Shown here: positions 8,043-16,339 of the stretch, piece by piece
How positions within the stretch are numbered: position 1 is the stretch's first letter
How the letters are laid out: each line of letters starts with the position of its first letter
Assembly (NCBI RefSeq): GCF_014490665.1
Contig: NZ_CP061038.1
Location: 4,114,501-4,178,500, forward strand
Direction of reading: 5' to 3'
Origin: Sphingomonas alpina
GTDB lineage: Bacteria > Pseudomonadota > Alphaproteobacteria > Sphingomonadales > Sphingomonadaceae
DNA length: 64,000 nucleotides
Made by a program: the position numbers and the translations under genes
Notes under the pieces: generated by a model
Seen by the model: only the letters and a program-made list of their open reading frames with translations
What the model was told of the DNA's origin: nothing
Databases searched by the model: none

Positions 8043-8545
8043 GCGAGAGCTGGCACCTCGCGCAGGTCAATGTCGGGCGGTTCGTCGCGCCGCCCGGCGA
8101 CCCGCGCATCGAGCCATTCATGGCTGCGCTCGACCGGATCAACGCCATTGCCGACGCATCGCCGGGTTTCATCTGGCGGCTGCAGGACGATAGCGGCAAT
8201 GCGACCGCGATCCGGCCGACATCCGACCCGCTGTTCGCGGTCAACATGTCGGTGTGGCGCGATGCCGATGCGCTGTTCGACTATGTCTATCGCAGCGCGC
8301 ACACGCCGGTCATGGCGCGGCGACGCGAATTCTTCGATCGCTTCGACGGTGCCTATCAGGCGCTGTGGTGGATTCCCGCCGGTCACATACCGACGATCGA
8401 CGAAGCCCTGGGACGACTGTGGCGGCTCGACCGCTATGGCCCGACGGCTCAAGCCTTTACCTTCAAGGCGCGTTTCCCGGCGCCCGACGAGTCCGGCGTT
8501 CCGGTCGATCATCAACCCGATCCATGGTGTGTCGGCCGCGCCTGA
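8039..8545 (+). CDS. DUF3291 family protein
   Basis: The protein has 168 residues and starts at GTG 8039 inside the coxC stop (GTGA). The sequence WHLAQVNVGRFVAPPGDPRI, ADASPGFIWRLQDDSGNATA, VWRDADALFDYVYRSAHTPV and WWIPAGHIPTIDEALGRL match the DUF3291 pattern, a ferredoxin-like fold of the type found in small dimeric monooxygenases. No catalytic role is established. Insertion of this gene between coxC and DUF983 looks like a passenger in the operon, and translational coupling suggests it is expressed with the oxidase genes. Confidence 0.8.
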   Translation: MSESWHLAQVNVGRFVAPPGDPRIEPFMAALDRINAIADASPGFIWRLQDDSGNATAIRPTSDPLFAVNMSVWRDADALFDYVYRSAHTPVMARRREFFDRFDGAYQALWWIPAGHIPTIDEALGRLWRLDRYGPTAQAFTFKARFPAPDESGVPVDHQPDPWCVGRA

Positions 8546-8918
8546 TCTCACCACGGCGCCGACGCCGGCCCAGGTCGCGATCAAGGGACTTTGCCCGCGG
8601 TGCGGCGCAAAGACGCTGTTCGCCGGCCTTGCCGCCTTCGCGCCGAATTGCCCGAATTGCGGTCTCGATTTCGACAGCTTCAATGTCGGCGATGGCCCGG
8701 CCGCGTTCCTGACCCTGATCCTCGGCGCGATCGTCGTCGCCATGGCGATCACCACCGAGCTGACGCTGCACCCGCCGCTCTGGCTGCACATGCTGATCTG
8801 GATCCCGGTGACCGCGGCCGGCGTGGTCGGATCGCTGCGCGCCGTCAAGGGCGTGCTGATCGCGCTCGAATATCGCAACGCCGCGCGCGAAGGCCGGATC
8901 AAGGGCGAAGACGCGTGA
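8529..8918 (+). CDS. DUF983 family zinc-ribbon membrane protein
   Basis: The protein has 129 residues. A CPRCGAKTLF and CPNCGLDFDSF pair forms a zinc-ribbon, followed by two transmembrane helices (AAFLTLILGAIVVAMAITT and LHMLIWIPVTAAGVVGSL). This is the DUF983 family, commonly found beside oxidase assembly genes in alphaproteobacteria and presumed to help oxidase biogenesis. The start is taken as GTG 8529, overlapping the previous stop by 17 bp. Its own stop overlaps the SURF1 start. Confidence 0.88.
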   Translation: MSAAPDLTTAPTPAQVAIKGLCPRCGAKTLFAGLAAFAPNCPNCGLDFDSFNVGDGPAAFLTLILGAIVVAMAITTELTLHPPLWLHMLIWIPVTAAGVVGSLRAVKGVLIALEYRNAAREGRIKGEDA

Positions 8919-9532
8919 AGCGGATCCCGATCGTCGCCACCATCGTGGTCGGCCTCGCCATTGCGATCATGATCGCGCTCGGCATCTGGCAGTTGCAACG
9001 CAAGGGAGAGAAGGAAGCGCTGATCGCGCAATACGCCGCGAACCGGACGCTGCCGCCGATCGCCTTTCCCGCCATTCCGGTCGACGATTCGCTGCTGTTC
9101 CGCAAGGCTGGCGCCTTTTGCCTGGAGCCGGTCGGCTGGACCAATCGCGCCGGGCGCAACGCCAGGGGTGCGACCGGCTGGCGGCAGATCGCGCAGTGCC
9201 GGACCGGCGCCGAGGGCCCTGGGCTGACCGTGCAGATCGGCCTGGCGCGTACCCCCGACGCGAAACCGACATGGACCGGCGGCGAAGTGCATGGCTATAT
9301 CACCCATGCCCCCGACGATCAGCCGCTGATCGCCTCGTTGATCGGGCGCGCGCATCCCAAGACGCTGATGCTGGTCACCGACACGCCGCTGGCCGGGTTC
9401 GACGCCAATCCCGAGCCTGACCTGTCGGCGGTGCCCAACAACCATCTCGCTTATGCCGTGCAATGGTTCGTGTTCGCGACCATCGCCGGGATCATCTATG
9501 CGCTCGCGCTCAGGCGGCGGATGAAGGCCTAG
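8915..9532 (+). CDS. surf1: SURF1 family cytochrome oxidase assembly protein
   Basis: The protein has 205 residues, slightly short for SURF1 because the periplasmic domain is compact. An N-terminal helix (IVATIVVGLAIAIMIALGIW) ends in QLQRKGEKEALI, the SURF1 WQxxRxxxK signature. The C-terminus carries the second helix (VFATIAGIIYALAL) after NNHLAYAVQWF, the usual SURF1 motif. SURF1 helps insert heme a into subunit I. The start is GTG 8915, overlapping the DUF983 stop (GTGA). Confidence 0.93.
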   Translation: MKRIPIVATIVVGLAIAIMIALGIWQLQRKGEKEALIAQYAANRTLPPIAFPAIPVDDSLLFRKAGAFCLEPVGWTNRAGRNARGATGWRQIAQCRTGAEGPGLTVQIGLARTPDAKPTWTGGEVHGYITHAPDDQPLIASLIGRAHPKTLMLVTDTPLAGFDANPEPDLSAVPNNHLAYAVQWFVFATIAGIIYALALRRRMKA

Positions 9533-9643
9533 CCATCATGCTGGACCTGTTCCGGGATCCATTGCCCGGTATTCTCGCAAAGCTTTGATTTCGCCGTGGT
9601 GAAACAAGTCAGGGCCTATCTCATTCAAGTAAGGAAGTTTGTG

Positions 9644-9693
9644 TTCCCGCGAAGGCGGGAACCCAGCCTGGGCTCCCGCCTTCGCGGGAGCAC
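9644..9693. repeat. Intergenic hairpin of the CCCGCGAAGGCGGG family
   Basis: The sequence TTCCCGCGAAGGCGGGA is followed after a short spacer by TCCCGCCTTCGCGGGAGCAC, so each half is itself near-palindromic. It sits in the 291-bp gap between surf1 and thrC (9533-9823), in which I see no gene. A related pair occurs at 23040-23122. It is probably a REP-type element that could also act as a transcription stop. Confidence 0.75.
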
Positions 9694-9823
9694 AAAGTTC
9701 GGAGCAATGGTTTTCAACTATGCCCATGCCCTGGTGGAAAGGGTTGGTTCGGAGCCAGTTCGGGTGATGAAGCAATGACACACAACTTGTGACTCTGCGC
9801 CCACGCCGCTAGTCGCCAAGGCC

Positions 9824-11221
9824 ATGCGTTACATCAGCACCCGCGGCACCGCGCCAGCCCTTGATTTCCAGCAGGTCACTCTGGCCGGCCTTGCCAGCGA
9901 TGGTGGGCTCTACCTGCCCGAGAGCTGGCCGACCCTCTCGACCGAGACGATCGCGGCGATGCGCGGCATGTCCTATGTCGATACCGCAGTCACGGTGATG
10001 GCGCCGTTCGTCGCCGGCGTGCTGAGCGACGACGAACTGCGCGCGCTGTGCACTGAAGCCTATGGCCGTTTCTCGCATGCCGCCGTCACGCCATTGGTCC
10101 AGCTCGACCAGCGCCACTGGCTGCTCGAACTGTTCCATGGGCCCACGCTCGCCTTCAAGGACGTCGCGCTGCAGCTGCTCGGGCTGTTGTTCGAGCGCTT
10201 CCTCAGCGGCTCCGGCAAGCATGTCACGATCGTCGGCGCGACCTCGGGCGATACCGGCTCGGCGGCGATCGATGCGCTTGCCGGGCGCGAGGGCGTCGAC
10301 GTCTTCATGCTCCATCCCAAAGGCCGCGTGTCCGACGTGCAGCGGCGCCAGATGACCACGGTGCTGGCGCCGAACATCCACAACATCGCGATCGACGGCA
10401 GCTTCGACGATGCCCAGGCGCTGGTGAAGGCGATGTTCAACTCGCCCGACTTCTCCGGCCGCTTCGCGCTGTCGGCGGTCAATTCGATCAACTGGGCGCG
10501 GCTGATGGCCCAGGTGGTGTATTATTTCTACGCCGCCGTCCGGCTCGGCGCGCCCGAGCGGCCGGTCGCCTTCTCCGTCCCGACCGGCAATTTTGGCGAT
10601 GTCTTCGCCGGCTATGTCGCAGCGAAGATGGGCCTGCCGGTCGCCAAGCTGATCGTCGCGACCAACGTCAACGATATCCTCCACCGCGCGCTCGCCGATG
10701 GCGATTATTCGCAAGGCACCGTGGTGCCGACGCCAAGCCCGTCGATGGACATTCAGGTCTCGAGCAATTTCGAACGCTTGCTGTTCGACCTTGGCGGCCG
10801 CGACGGCATTGCCCTTGCCGCACAGATGGCCGGGTTTGAATCGAGCAAGGCAATGCGCCTGACCAATGCGCAGCGCGAGGGCGCGGCGGGACTGTTCGGC
10901 AGCGACCGGATCGACCTGGACGATATGGCGCTGGCGATGCGCTGGGCTTGCGAGAAGTCGGGCGAAGTGATCGACCCGCACACCGCGATCGGCCTGGCCG
11001 CCGCACGGCGTGCTGACCTCGGCGATGTGCCCGTCGTGACGCTGGCGACCGCGCATCCGGCCAAGTTCGACGACGCGGTCGAGCGCGCCACCGGCGTGCG
11101 CCCGACGCTGCCGGCGCGGATCGGCGACCTGTTCGAGCGGCAGGAACGCTATGACAGCCTGCCCGGCACGTTCGACGCAGTGACCGCCTATATCGCCGAG
11201 CGGGCGGTCTCGACGCGCTAA
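9824..11221 (+). CDS. thrC: Threonine synthase
   Basis: The protein has 465 residues and is of the longer bacterial/fungal type. It begins MRYISTRGTAPALDFQQVTL, the usual N-terminal signature. The PLP lysine is K112 in HGPTLAFKDVALQLLG. The phosphate-binding loop follows at VGATSGDTGSAAIDALAG, and VPTGNFGDVFAGYVA is also typical. It makes threonine from O-phosphohomoserine. It lies downstream of surf1 after a 291-bp gap with a repeat hairpin, so it may have its own promoter. Confidence 0.97.
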   Translation: MRYISTRGTAPALDFQQVTLAGLASDGGLYLPESWPTLSTETIAAMRGMSYVDTAVTVMAPFVAGVLSDDELRALCTEAYGRFSHAAVTPLVQLDQRHWLLELFHGPTLAFKDVALQLLGLLFERFLSGSGKHVTIVGATSGDTGSAAIDALAGREGVDVFMLHPKGRVSDVQRRQMTTVLAPNIHNIAIDGSFDDAQALVKAMFNSPDFSGRFALSAVNSINWARLMAQVVYYFYAAVRLGAPERPVAFSVPTGNFGDVFAGYVAAKMGLPVAKLIVATNVNDILHRALADGDYSQGTVVPTPSPSMDIQVSSNFERLLFDLGGRDGIALAAQMAGFESSKAMRLTNAQREGAAGLFGSDRIDLDDMALAMRWACEKSGEVIDPHTAIGLAAARRADLGDVPVVTLATAHPAKFDDAVERATGVRPTLPARIGDLFERQERYDSLPGTFDAVTAYIAERAVSTR

Positions 11222-11233
11222 ACGAATAACCAT

Positions 11234-11324
11234 CCGTTCGGGCTGAGCTTGTCGAAGCCCCGTCCTTCTTTTGCGGGACGTCGGAAAAGCAAGAACGGCC
11301 CTTCGACAAGCTCAGGGCGAACGG
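11234..11324. repeat. REP-like inverted repeat (CTTCGACAAGCTCAG family)
   Basis: A 24-bp arm at 11234-11257 pairs with 11301-11324 with two mismatches; the right arm contains CTTCGACAAGCTCAGGGCG. It fills the thrC-methyltransferase gap. Single-arm relatives occur at 18936-18959 and 38236-38259. This family is scattered through sphingomonad genomes as I recall them. Confidence 0.8.
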
Positions 11325-11340
11325 AAAGCAAGGTAAGGGC

Positions 11341-12213
11341 ATGAACCTCACCACCCTGATCGGCGAGCCCTGGGCGGATTACGGCCTGATCGATTCGGGC
11401 CATGGCCGCAAGCTCGAGCGCTATGGCCGCTTCCGCTTCATCCGGCCCGAGGGGCAGGCATTATGGGCGCCCGCCAACCCCGACTGGCGCGCGCAGGGCG
11501 AGTTCGTGCCCGGATCCGACGAGGATGGCGGCGGTCGCTGGGAGTATAATGAGCCGGTGCCGCGCGAGGGCTGGCCGCTCAAATGGGACGGCGTCACCTT
11601 CACCGCGCAGAACACGCCGTTCCGCCATCTCGGCTTCTTCCCCGACATGGCGCCGGTGTGGAGCTGGATGCGCGAACGCGTGGCCGGGGTCGAGGCGCCA
11701 GAATGCCTCAATTTGTTCGGTTATACCGGCGTCGGCACGCTGGCGATGGCCGACAAGGGCGTGAAGATGGTCCATGTCGATGCATCGAAGAAATCGGTCG
11801 AGGCGGCGCGCGCCAATGCCGCGCTGTCGGGGATGAGCGACAAGCCGGTGCGCTGGATGATCGACGATTGCACCAAGTTCGTCGCGCGCGAGGTGCGACG
11901 CGGACGGCGTTACGACGGCATCCTGCTCGACCCGCCGAAATATGGTCGTGGGCCGGAGGGCGAAGTGTGGAAGCTGGAGGAAGGCTTGCCCAACCTGATC
12001 GCCGACTGCCGCAAGCTGCTGGACGCCGACTCACGCTTTCTGTTCCTCACCGTCTATGCCGTGCGCATGTCGGCGCTGGCGATCGGCGAGCTGCTGCGCC
12101 AGGCCTTTGCCGATCTTGGCGGCACGGTCGAGGCGGGCGAGCTGGTCGTGCGCGAGGAAGCGCGCGGGTTGCTGCTGCCGACGGCGATCTTCGCGCGGTG
12201 GTCACAAGACTGA
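11341..12213 (+). CDS. Class I SAM-dependent methyltransferase (RlmI/RlmK-like)
   Basis: The protein has 290 residues. The SAM site is seen at LNLFGYTGVGTLAMADKG (motif I), followed by VHVDASKKSVEAARANA (motif II acidic end) and the catalytic-type loop YDGILLDPPKYGRG, matching the DPPxF/Y motif of rRNA m5C/m2G methyltransferases such as RlmI and RlmK. The N-terminal 100 residues lack a clear PUA domain, so the substrate is uncertain. It is probably a 23S rRNA or other RNA methyltransferase. The start ATG 11341 follows a GGTAAGGGC stretch. Confidence 0.85.
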   Translation: MNLTTLIGEPWADYGLIDSGHGRKLERYGRFRFIRPEGQALWAPANPDWRAQGEFVPGSDEDGGGRWEYNEPVPREGWPLKWDGVTFTAQNTPFRHLGFFPDMAPVWSWMRERVAGVEAPECLNLFGYTGVGTLAMADKGVKMVHVDASKKSVEAARANAALSGMSDKPVRWMIDDCTKFVAREVRRGRRYDGILLDPPKYGRGPEGEVWKLEEGLPNLIADCRKLLDADSRFLFLTVYAVRMSALAIGELLRQAFADLGGTVEAGELVVREEARGLLLPTAIFARWSQD

Positions 12214-12231
12214 CAAACTGACCTCCCGTTG

Positions 12232-12876
12232 TCAGTCCATCCCTGCGCGGATCGCCGCGCCGGCGACGAACGGCGCCCCGGCAAGCAGCACCAGGCTGAC
12301 CGCGGCGAGCAGCTTTACCGCGCCCGGGCCGCCCTCGATCGAGCCGGCACCGAAGATCAGCAGCGGGACGGCGAGCGGCAGCATCACCAGCCCGGCCACC
12401 GCGCTCGCGCCACGCACGCCGGTGACCAGCGCCGAGGTCGCGACCGCCAGCGCAGCGAGGCCGGGCGTACCGATCAGCAGCCCGAGTTCGACCGCCAGCA
12501 GCGTTTCGAGCGGCAAGCCGAGCAGACCGGCGGCGATGATCGCGGCAAGCATCAGCGGCGGGCCGAAGCTCAGCCAGTGCGCCGCAATCTTCGCGGCGGC
12601 GACGGTCGCCATGCTCACGCCGCGGACCGCAAGCTGATCGAGCACGCCTGTATCGGCATCGGGACCGACCAGCCGCTCGACCGGCAACAATGCGGCAAGC
12701 AGCGCAGCGGCCCAGATCACACCGCCACCAACGCGAGCGAGCAGCACGGCATCGGGCCCGATCGCGAAGGGGAAAAGGATCGCGACAAGCAGGAAAAAGG
12801 CGACCACCAGCGTCACGCCACCGCCCGCCCAGGCGCGGCGCAGGTCGCGCAGGATCAGCGCGGCGATCATGCCCAT
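12232..12876 (-). CDS. ccmB: Heme exporter membrane protein CcmB
   Basis: This 214-residue protein has six predicted helices. The N-terminus ALILRDLRRAWAGGGVTLVVAFFLLVAILFPF and the conserved LARVGGGVIWAAALLAALLPVERLV are characteristic of CcmB. The C-terminus ends AGAAIRAGMD. CcmB is the membrane part of the CcmABCD complex that supplies heme to CcmE for c-type cytochrome maturation. Its start overlaps the ccmA stop by 10 bp. ccmC, ccmD and ccmE are not next to it in this window. The gene is convergent with the methyltransferase. Confidence 0.94.
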   Translation of the reverse strand: MGMIAALILRDLRRAWAGGGVTLVVAFFLLVAILFPFAIGPDAVLLARVGGGVIWAAALLAALLPVERLVGPDADTGVLDQLAVRGVSMATVAAAKIAAHWLSFGPPLMLAAIIAAGLLGLPLETLLAVELGLLIGTPGLAALAVATSALVTGVRGASAVAGLVMLPLAVPLLIFGAGSIEGGPGAVKLLAAVSLVLLAGAPFVAGAAIRAGMD

Positions 12877-13463
12877 CTCTCCAGCATAATCGCCTGCGCG
12901 TCGGGTACGGCGATCGGCAGATGCGTCGCGACCAGCACGATGCCGCCCAGCGCCCGGTGCGCGGCAATCGCCGCCTCGAGCAGGCCGATCGCCCCGGCAT
13001 CAAGGCCATTGGCGGGTTCGTCGAGCAGCCAGATCCCCGCCCCGCTCGCCGCAACCCGCGCCAGCGCGGCGCGACGACGCTGGCCGGTCGAGAGCAGGCG
13101 GACCGGCACATCGTGCAAGACGGCGAGATCGAACGCCGCAAGCGCTGCGCCGATTCCTTCAGGCCGCCCGTCGATCGACGCCCAGAAACCCAGCGCCCGA
13201 CCCAGCGTCAGATCCTGATCGAGCGCGCTAGCCTCGGTCAGCAAGGCCCGGTCGCCACGCACATCGATCCGGCCCGAAGCCGGTTGCAGCAGTCCGGCCG
13301 CGACGCGCACCAGGCTCGACTTGCCTACGCCGTTCGGCCCGGTGACGAGCAGCGCCTCACCCGGCTTCAATGCGAACGACAGGTCCTCGAACAGGGGCCG
13401 TCCACCCCGCGCGCACGCCACAGCATGGAAAGCGAGCCCGTCATCCTGGCGGGACAGGCTCAA
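12867..13463 (-). CDS. ccmA: Heme exporter ATPase CcmA
   Basis: The protein has 198 residues, typical for CcmA. Walker A is VTGPNGVGKSSLVRVAAGL, the signature region is LLSTGQRRRAALARVAAS (STGQ in place of canonical LSGGQ, normal for CcmA), and Walker B is IWLLDEPANGLDAG. It provides ATP hydrolysis for release of holo-CcmE. It overlaps ccmB downstream (10 bp) and the metallopeptidase gene upstream (4 bp), so the three are translationally coupled. Confidence 0.95.
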   Translation of the reverse strand: MSLSRQDDGLAFHAVACARGGRPLFEDLSFALKPGEALLVTGPNGVGKSSLVRVAAGLLQPASGRIDVRGDRALLTEASALDQDLTLGRALGFWASIDGRPEGIGAALAAFDLAVLHDVPVRLLSTGQRRRAALARVAASGAGIWLLDEPANGLDAGAIGLLEAAIAAHRALGGIVLVATHLPIAVPDAQAIMLERWA

Positions 13464-13879
13464 CTGGCCGCTTCCTCCAGCGCGTGCATGTCCGCGTCGG
13501 ACAGGCCGAAATGATGCCCGATCTCATGGATCATGACATGGCTCACCAGCGCGTCGAGCCCGACCCCGGTCTCGACCCATTCCTCCAGGATCGCGCGACG
13601 GTAGAGATGGATGCGATCGGGCAGCGAGCCCGATTCCATCGACGATTTCTCGCCCAGCGGCCGGCCGTGATAGAGGCCGGTCAGGTCGAGCGGATGTTCG
13701 ATGCCGAGCGCGTCGAGCGTCTCCTCATCGGCGAGCTCCTCGACGATCAGCACGACATCGCCGAGATGCGCGCGAAACGCCTCGGGCAGGCTTTCCAGCG
13801 TGCGGAGCGCGATGTCCTCGATCGCTTTTGCGTCGGGTGCCCGGAATTCTCCCGGGTTGGGTTGATCGGGTGTAACCAT
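13460..13879 (-). CDS. Small zincin-like metallopeptidase family protein
   Basis: The protein has 139 residues. The C-terminal [18 protein letters not shown] contains HExxHxxGxxD, the zinc-binding motif of the minimal metallopeptidase family found across actinobacteria and alphaproteobacteria. The middle contains [18 protein letters not shown] and [13 protein letters not shown], also typical. It starts at 13879 and overlaps ccmA by 4 bp. No substrate is known for the family. Confidence 0.87.
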   Translation of the reverse strand: MVTPDQPNPGEFRAPDAKAIEDIALRTLESLPEAFRAHLGDVVLIVEELADEETLDALGIEHPLDLTGLYHGRPLGEKSSMESGSLPDRIHLYRRAILEEWVETGVGLDALVSHVMIHEIGHHFGLSDADMHALEEAAS

Positions 13880-13928
13880 CGGCTATGCCATAAGGCCAAG
13901 GCGCAAATGGCGCCAGCAGGAGGAAGCC

Positions 13929-14228
13929 GTGACGGGGACGATCGAGCCGCTCAGCGAAGAGGACCGCGTCGAAGCGCTCGATGCGCTGGACGAGTGGGAT
14001 TATGACGAGGCGCGCGACGCGATCACGCGCACCATCACCTTTGCCGATTTCAGCGAAGCGTTCGCCTTCATGACCCGCGTCGCGCTGCTCGCCGAAAAGG
14101 CCGACCATCACCCCGAATGGTCGAACGTGTGGAACCGGGTCGAGATATTGCTGACCACGCACGACGCCGGCGGTCTGTCGCACCGCGACGTGGACATGGC
14201 CGAGGCGATCGACGGGTTGGTGGGGTAA
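13929..14228 (+). CDS. phhB: 4a-hydroxytetrahydrobiopterin dehydratase
   Basis: The protein has 99 residues. The active-site block [19 protein letters not shown] holds the catalytic His pair of pterin carbinolamine dehydratase, and [20 protein letters not shown] is the second conserved block. It regenerates the pterin cofactor for phenylalanine hydroxylase. The start is GTG 13929 (GTGACGGGG), preceded by AGGAGGAAGCC. The stop lies inside a terminator-like hairpin shared with the convergent SDR gene. Confidence 0.95.
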   Translation: MTGTIEPLSEEDRVEALDALDEWDYDEARDAITRTITFADFSEAFAFMTRVALLAEKADHHPEWSNVWNRVEILLTTHDAGGLSHRDVDMAEAIDGLVG

Positions 14229-14251
14229 TCCTCCCCGTTCCGGGGAGGATT
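14227..14251. terminator. Bidirectional hairpin terminator
   Basis: AATCCTCCCCG and CGGGGAGGATT form an 11-bp perfect stem with a 3-nt loop, followed by TTATC on the plus strand and A/T on the other side. It lies between the convergent phhB and SDR genes and overlaps the phhB stop. Confidence 0.75.
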
Positions 14252-14257
14252 TATCTG

Positions 14258-15064
14258 CTACTCCGCTGCCGCGCCGACACCGCGACGCATCATCTTGCGC
14301 AGCTTGCCGGGCATCCAGCGCGCGGCAAAGGCCATGCGGTGGGCGGTCTTGCCGACATAGGTATGGACCTTGTCGCCATGCACCGCGTCCCAGGCCGCCT
14401 GCGCCACCACATCAGCCGAGGTCAGTTCAAGCCCTGCCCCGGTCACCGTCTCGCGGATCGAGCGGTTCGAGCCACCGGCGGGCGAGTTGAGCAACGGGGT
14501 TTCGATAAAGGCCGGCACGATCGCGCGGACCTTGATGCCGTCGGCTGCCCATTCGCCGTCGAGCGCCTCGGTCAGTGCGCGCACGCCGAACTTGGTCGCG
14601 GAATAGGGCGCAAGGCCGGCCGAGCCGTAGATTGCCGAGGCCGACGCGGTGTTGAGCAGGCAGGAACCGGGCGTGCGGGCAAGATAGGCATGACCGATCT
14701 TCGCACCGTTCAGCACTCCCATCAGGTTGATCGAAACAGTGCGGTCCATATCGTCGAAACTCATCTGCGCGATCGGCCCGCCGGTACCGATCCCGGCATT
14801 GTTGAACAACACGTCGAGCCGCCCGCCGCTGGTCGCGGTGAAGGCATCGAGATTGGCGACCCAGGCATCGCGATCGCGCACGTCCATCTGATAGGTCGAG
14901 ACCATGCCTGCCGGCAGCATCGCCGCGGTGTCGGCGAGGCCAGCGGTGTTGACGTCGGCGAGCCCGACCCGCCAGCCACGCGACGCGAACAGGATCGCCG
15001 TCGCCCGCCCGATTCCCGATCCGCCACCAGTGATGAAGATCGCCTGCTGCACGCCGTCCGCCAT
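14258..15064 (-). CDS. Short-chain dehydrogenase/reductase
   Basis: The protein has 268 residues from ATG 15064, chosen because GAGGGAAGCAGG lies just before it; the ORF continues 54 bp upstream without a ribosome-binding site. The Rossmann motif is FITGGGSGIGRATAILFA, followed by NNAGIGTGG, the catalytic Ser region NTASASAIYGSAG and the catalytic YSATKFG (Tyr and Lys). The C-terminal part is KVHTYVGKTAHRMAFAARWM. It is a classical NAD(P)-dependent SDR of unknown substrate. Confidence 0.92.
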   Translation of the reverse strand: MADGVQQAIFITGGGSGIGRATAILFASRGWRVGLADVNTAGLADTAAMLPAGMVSTYQMDVRDRDAWVANLDAFTATSGGRLDVLFNNAGIGTGGPIAQMSFDDMDRTVSINLMGVLNGAKIGHAYLARTPGSCLLNTASASAIYGSAGLAPYSATKFGVRALTEALDGEWAADGIKVRAIVPAFIETPLLNSPAGGSNRSIRETVTGAGLELTSADVVAQAAWDAVHGDKVHTYVGKTAHRMAFAARWMPGKLRKMMRRGVGAAAE

Positions 15065-15199
15065 CCTGCTTCCCTCTTCGCTCCGGTACCGGCGCTGTTC
15101 CGGCACCCATCGTGTCAATTTCGCGGCGATCTATGCGGAACGGGAGCGCGTTGGACAAGCCGGGGATTGCATCGCCGCGTCTTAACGGGCGTCGGGCAT

Positions 15200-15400
15200 C
15201 TCCCTGTTACTCCCTGATCCTCCCTGTTTTCGCCGGATGGTATTTTTTCGCAGAATTTCTCCCTGTTATGTTGGAGGTTGGCAGGAAAATAGCTGATCAT
15301 TTTCAGTATCTTGACCCGCAATCTCCCTGTTATTCAAAGAACAGGGAGCGACGGCATGATAACAGGGAGATTTTCCTCCCTGTTATCGCAAAAACAGTGA
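15200..15400. repeat. Octamer repeat array B (TCCCTGTT, direct and inverted)
   Basis: TCCCTGTT occurs at 15201, 15221, 15260, 15324 and 15377, with the complement AACAGGGA at 15340 and 15361, and degenerate copies at 15211 and about 15393. The array lies in the divergent gap between the SDR and the ABC ATPase (15065-15547), in which I see no gene. Its layout and its TTTTCGCCGG-TATTTT and CTGTTATGTTGGA spacers match array A, but every intact unit has T where array A has C. Confidence 0.8.
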
Positions 15401-15547
15401 GCGTTCACAGCACCGGACCGTTTCCTCCCGAGAAAGAGCGTGAGTGGCCGCCGAATCGCGGCCGCGCAGTCCTGCGCTGGCACGGCAGCCGCCGATGTTG
15501 AATCGCGTTCGTTGACGCGTCGCCGCTCCTCCCGCACAGTCTCGCCG

Positions 15548-16339
15548 ATGCCAGAGAACCCCAAGCCCGGTCCTTCGGTCGCGTTCGACGGCGTGACCAA
15601 ATCCTATCCGGGCGGAACGACCGCGGTCGATGCGGTGTCGGTCGAGATCGCTGCGGGCAGTTTCGTCGCGCTGGTCGGCGCATCGGGATCGGGCAAATCG
15701 ACGCTGCTCAAGATGATCAACCGGCTGATCGAGCCGAGCGCAGGCAATGTCGCCATCGCCGGTGAAGCGGTGCTAGCCGTCGAACCGCACGCGCTGCGCC
15801 GGCGGATCGGCTATGTGTTCCAAAATATCGGCCTGTTCCCGCATCTGAGCGTGGCCGACAATATCGCGATCGGGCTGAAGCTGTCGAACGCGGGCGACAA
15901 GGCGAGCCAGGCGGCGCGCGTCGCCGAATTGCTCGACCTGGTCGATCTGCCCGCCGGCTTTGCCGTGCGCATGCCCGACGCGCTGTCGGGCGGGCAGCGC
16001 CAGCGAGTCGGCGTGGCGCGGGCATTGGCCACTGCGCCGGGATTGATGCTGATGGATGAGCCGTTCGGCGCGCTCGACCCGGTGACGCGCGACCAGCTCG
16101 GCGTGGCGATCCGCGCGCTGCACGACCGGCTCGGGCTGACCACGATCATGGTCACGCACGACATGGCCGAGGCGCTGCTGCTCGCCGACCGGGTGCTGGT
16201 GATGGAAGCGGGGAAGATCGTCGCCGACGCCACGCCACGTGAGCTGCTGGCCGGCAAGGGCGGTGCGGCCGCCGATGCGCTGGTCGCGGTGCCGCGCGAA
16301 CAGAGCCGCCGCCTGATCGCGCTGGAGCGCGGCGCATGA
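15548..16339 (+). CDS. ABC importer ATPase (OpuCA/EgtV-like)
   Basis: The protein has 263 residues starting at ATG 15548 (MPENPKPGPSVAFDGVTKSY). Walker A is VGASGSGKSTLLKMINRLIE, the Q loop is YVFQNIGLFPHLSV, the signature is LSGGQRQRVGVARAL and Walker B is LMLMDEPFGALDPVTR. MINRLIEP is typical of osmoprotectant-type (QAT family) ATPases. The CBS domains found in OpuCA are absent, since the protein ends soon after the ABC fold. The stop overlaps the next gene by 4 bp, which encodes its permease/binding-protein partner. Confidence 0.92.
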   Translation: MPENPKPGPSVAFDGVTKSYPGGTTAVDAVSVEIAAGSFVALVGASGSGKSTLLKMINRLIEPSAGNVAIAGEAVLAVEPHALRRRIGYVFQNIGLFPHLSVADNIAIGLKLSNAGDKASQAARVAELLDLVDLPAGFAVRMPDALSGGQRQRVGVARALATAPGLMLMDEPFGALDPVTRDQLGVAIRALHDRLGLTTIMVTHDMAEALLLADRVLVMEAGKIVADATPRELLAGKGGAAADALVAVPREQSRRLIALERGA

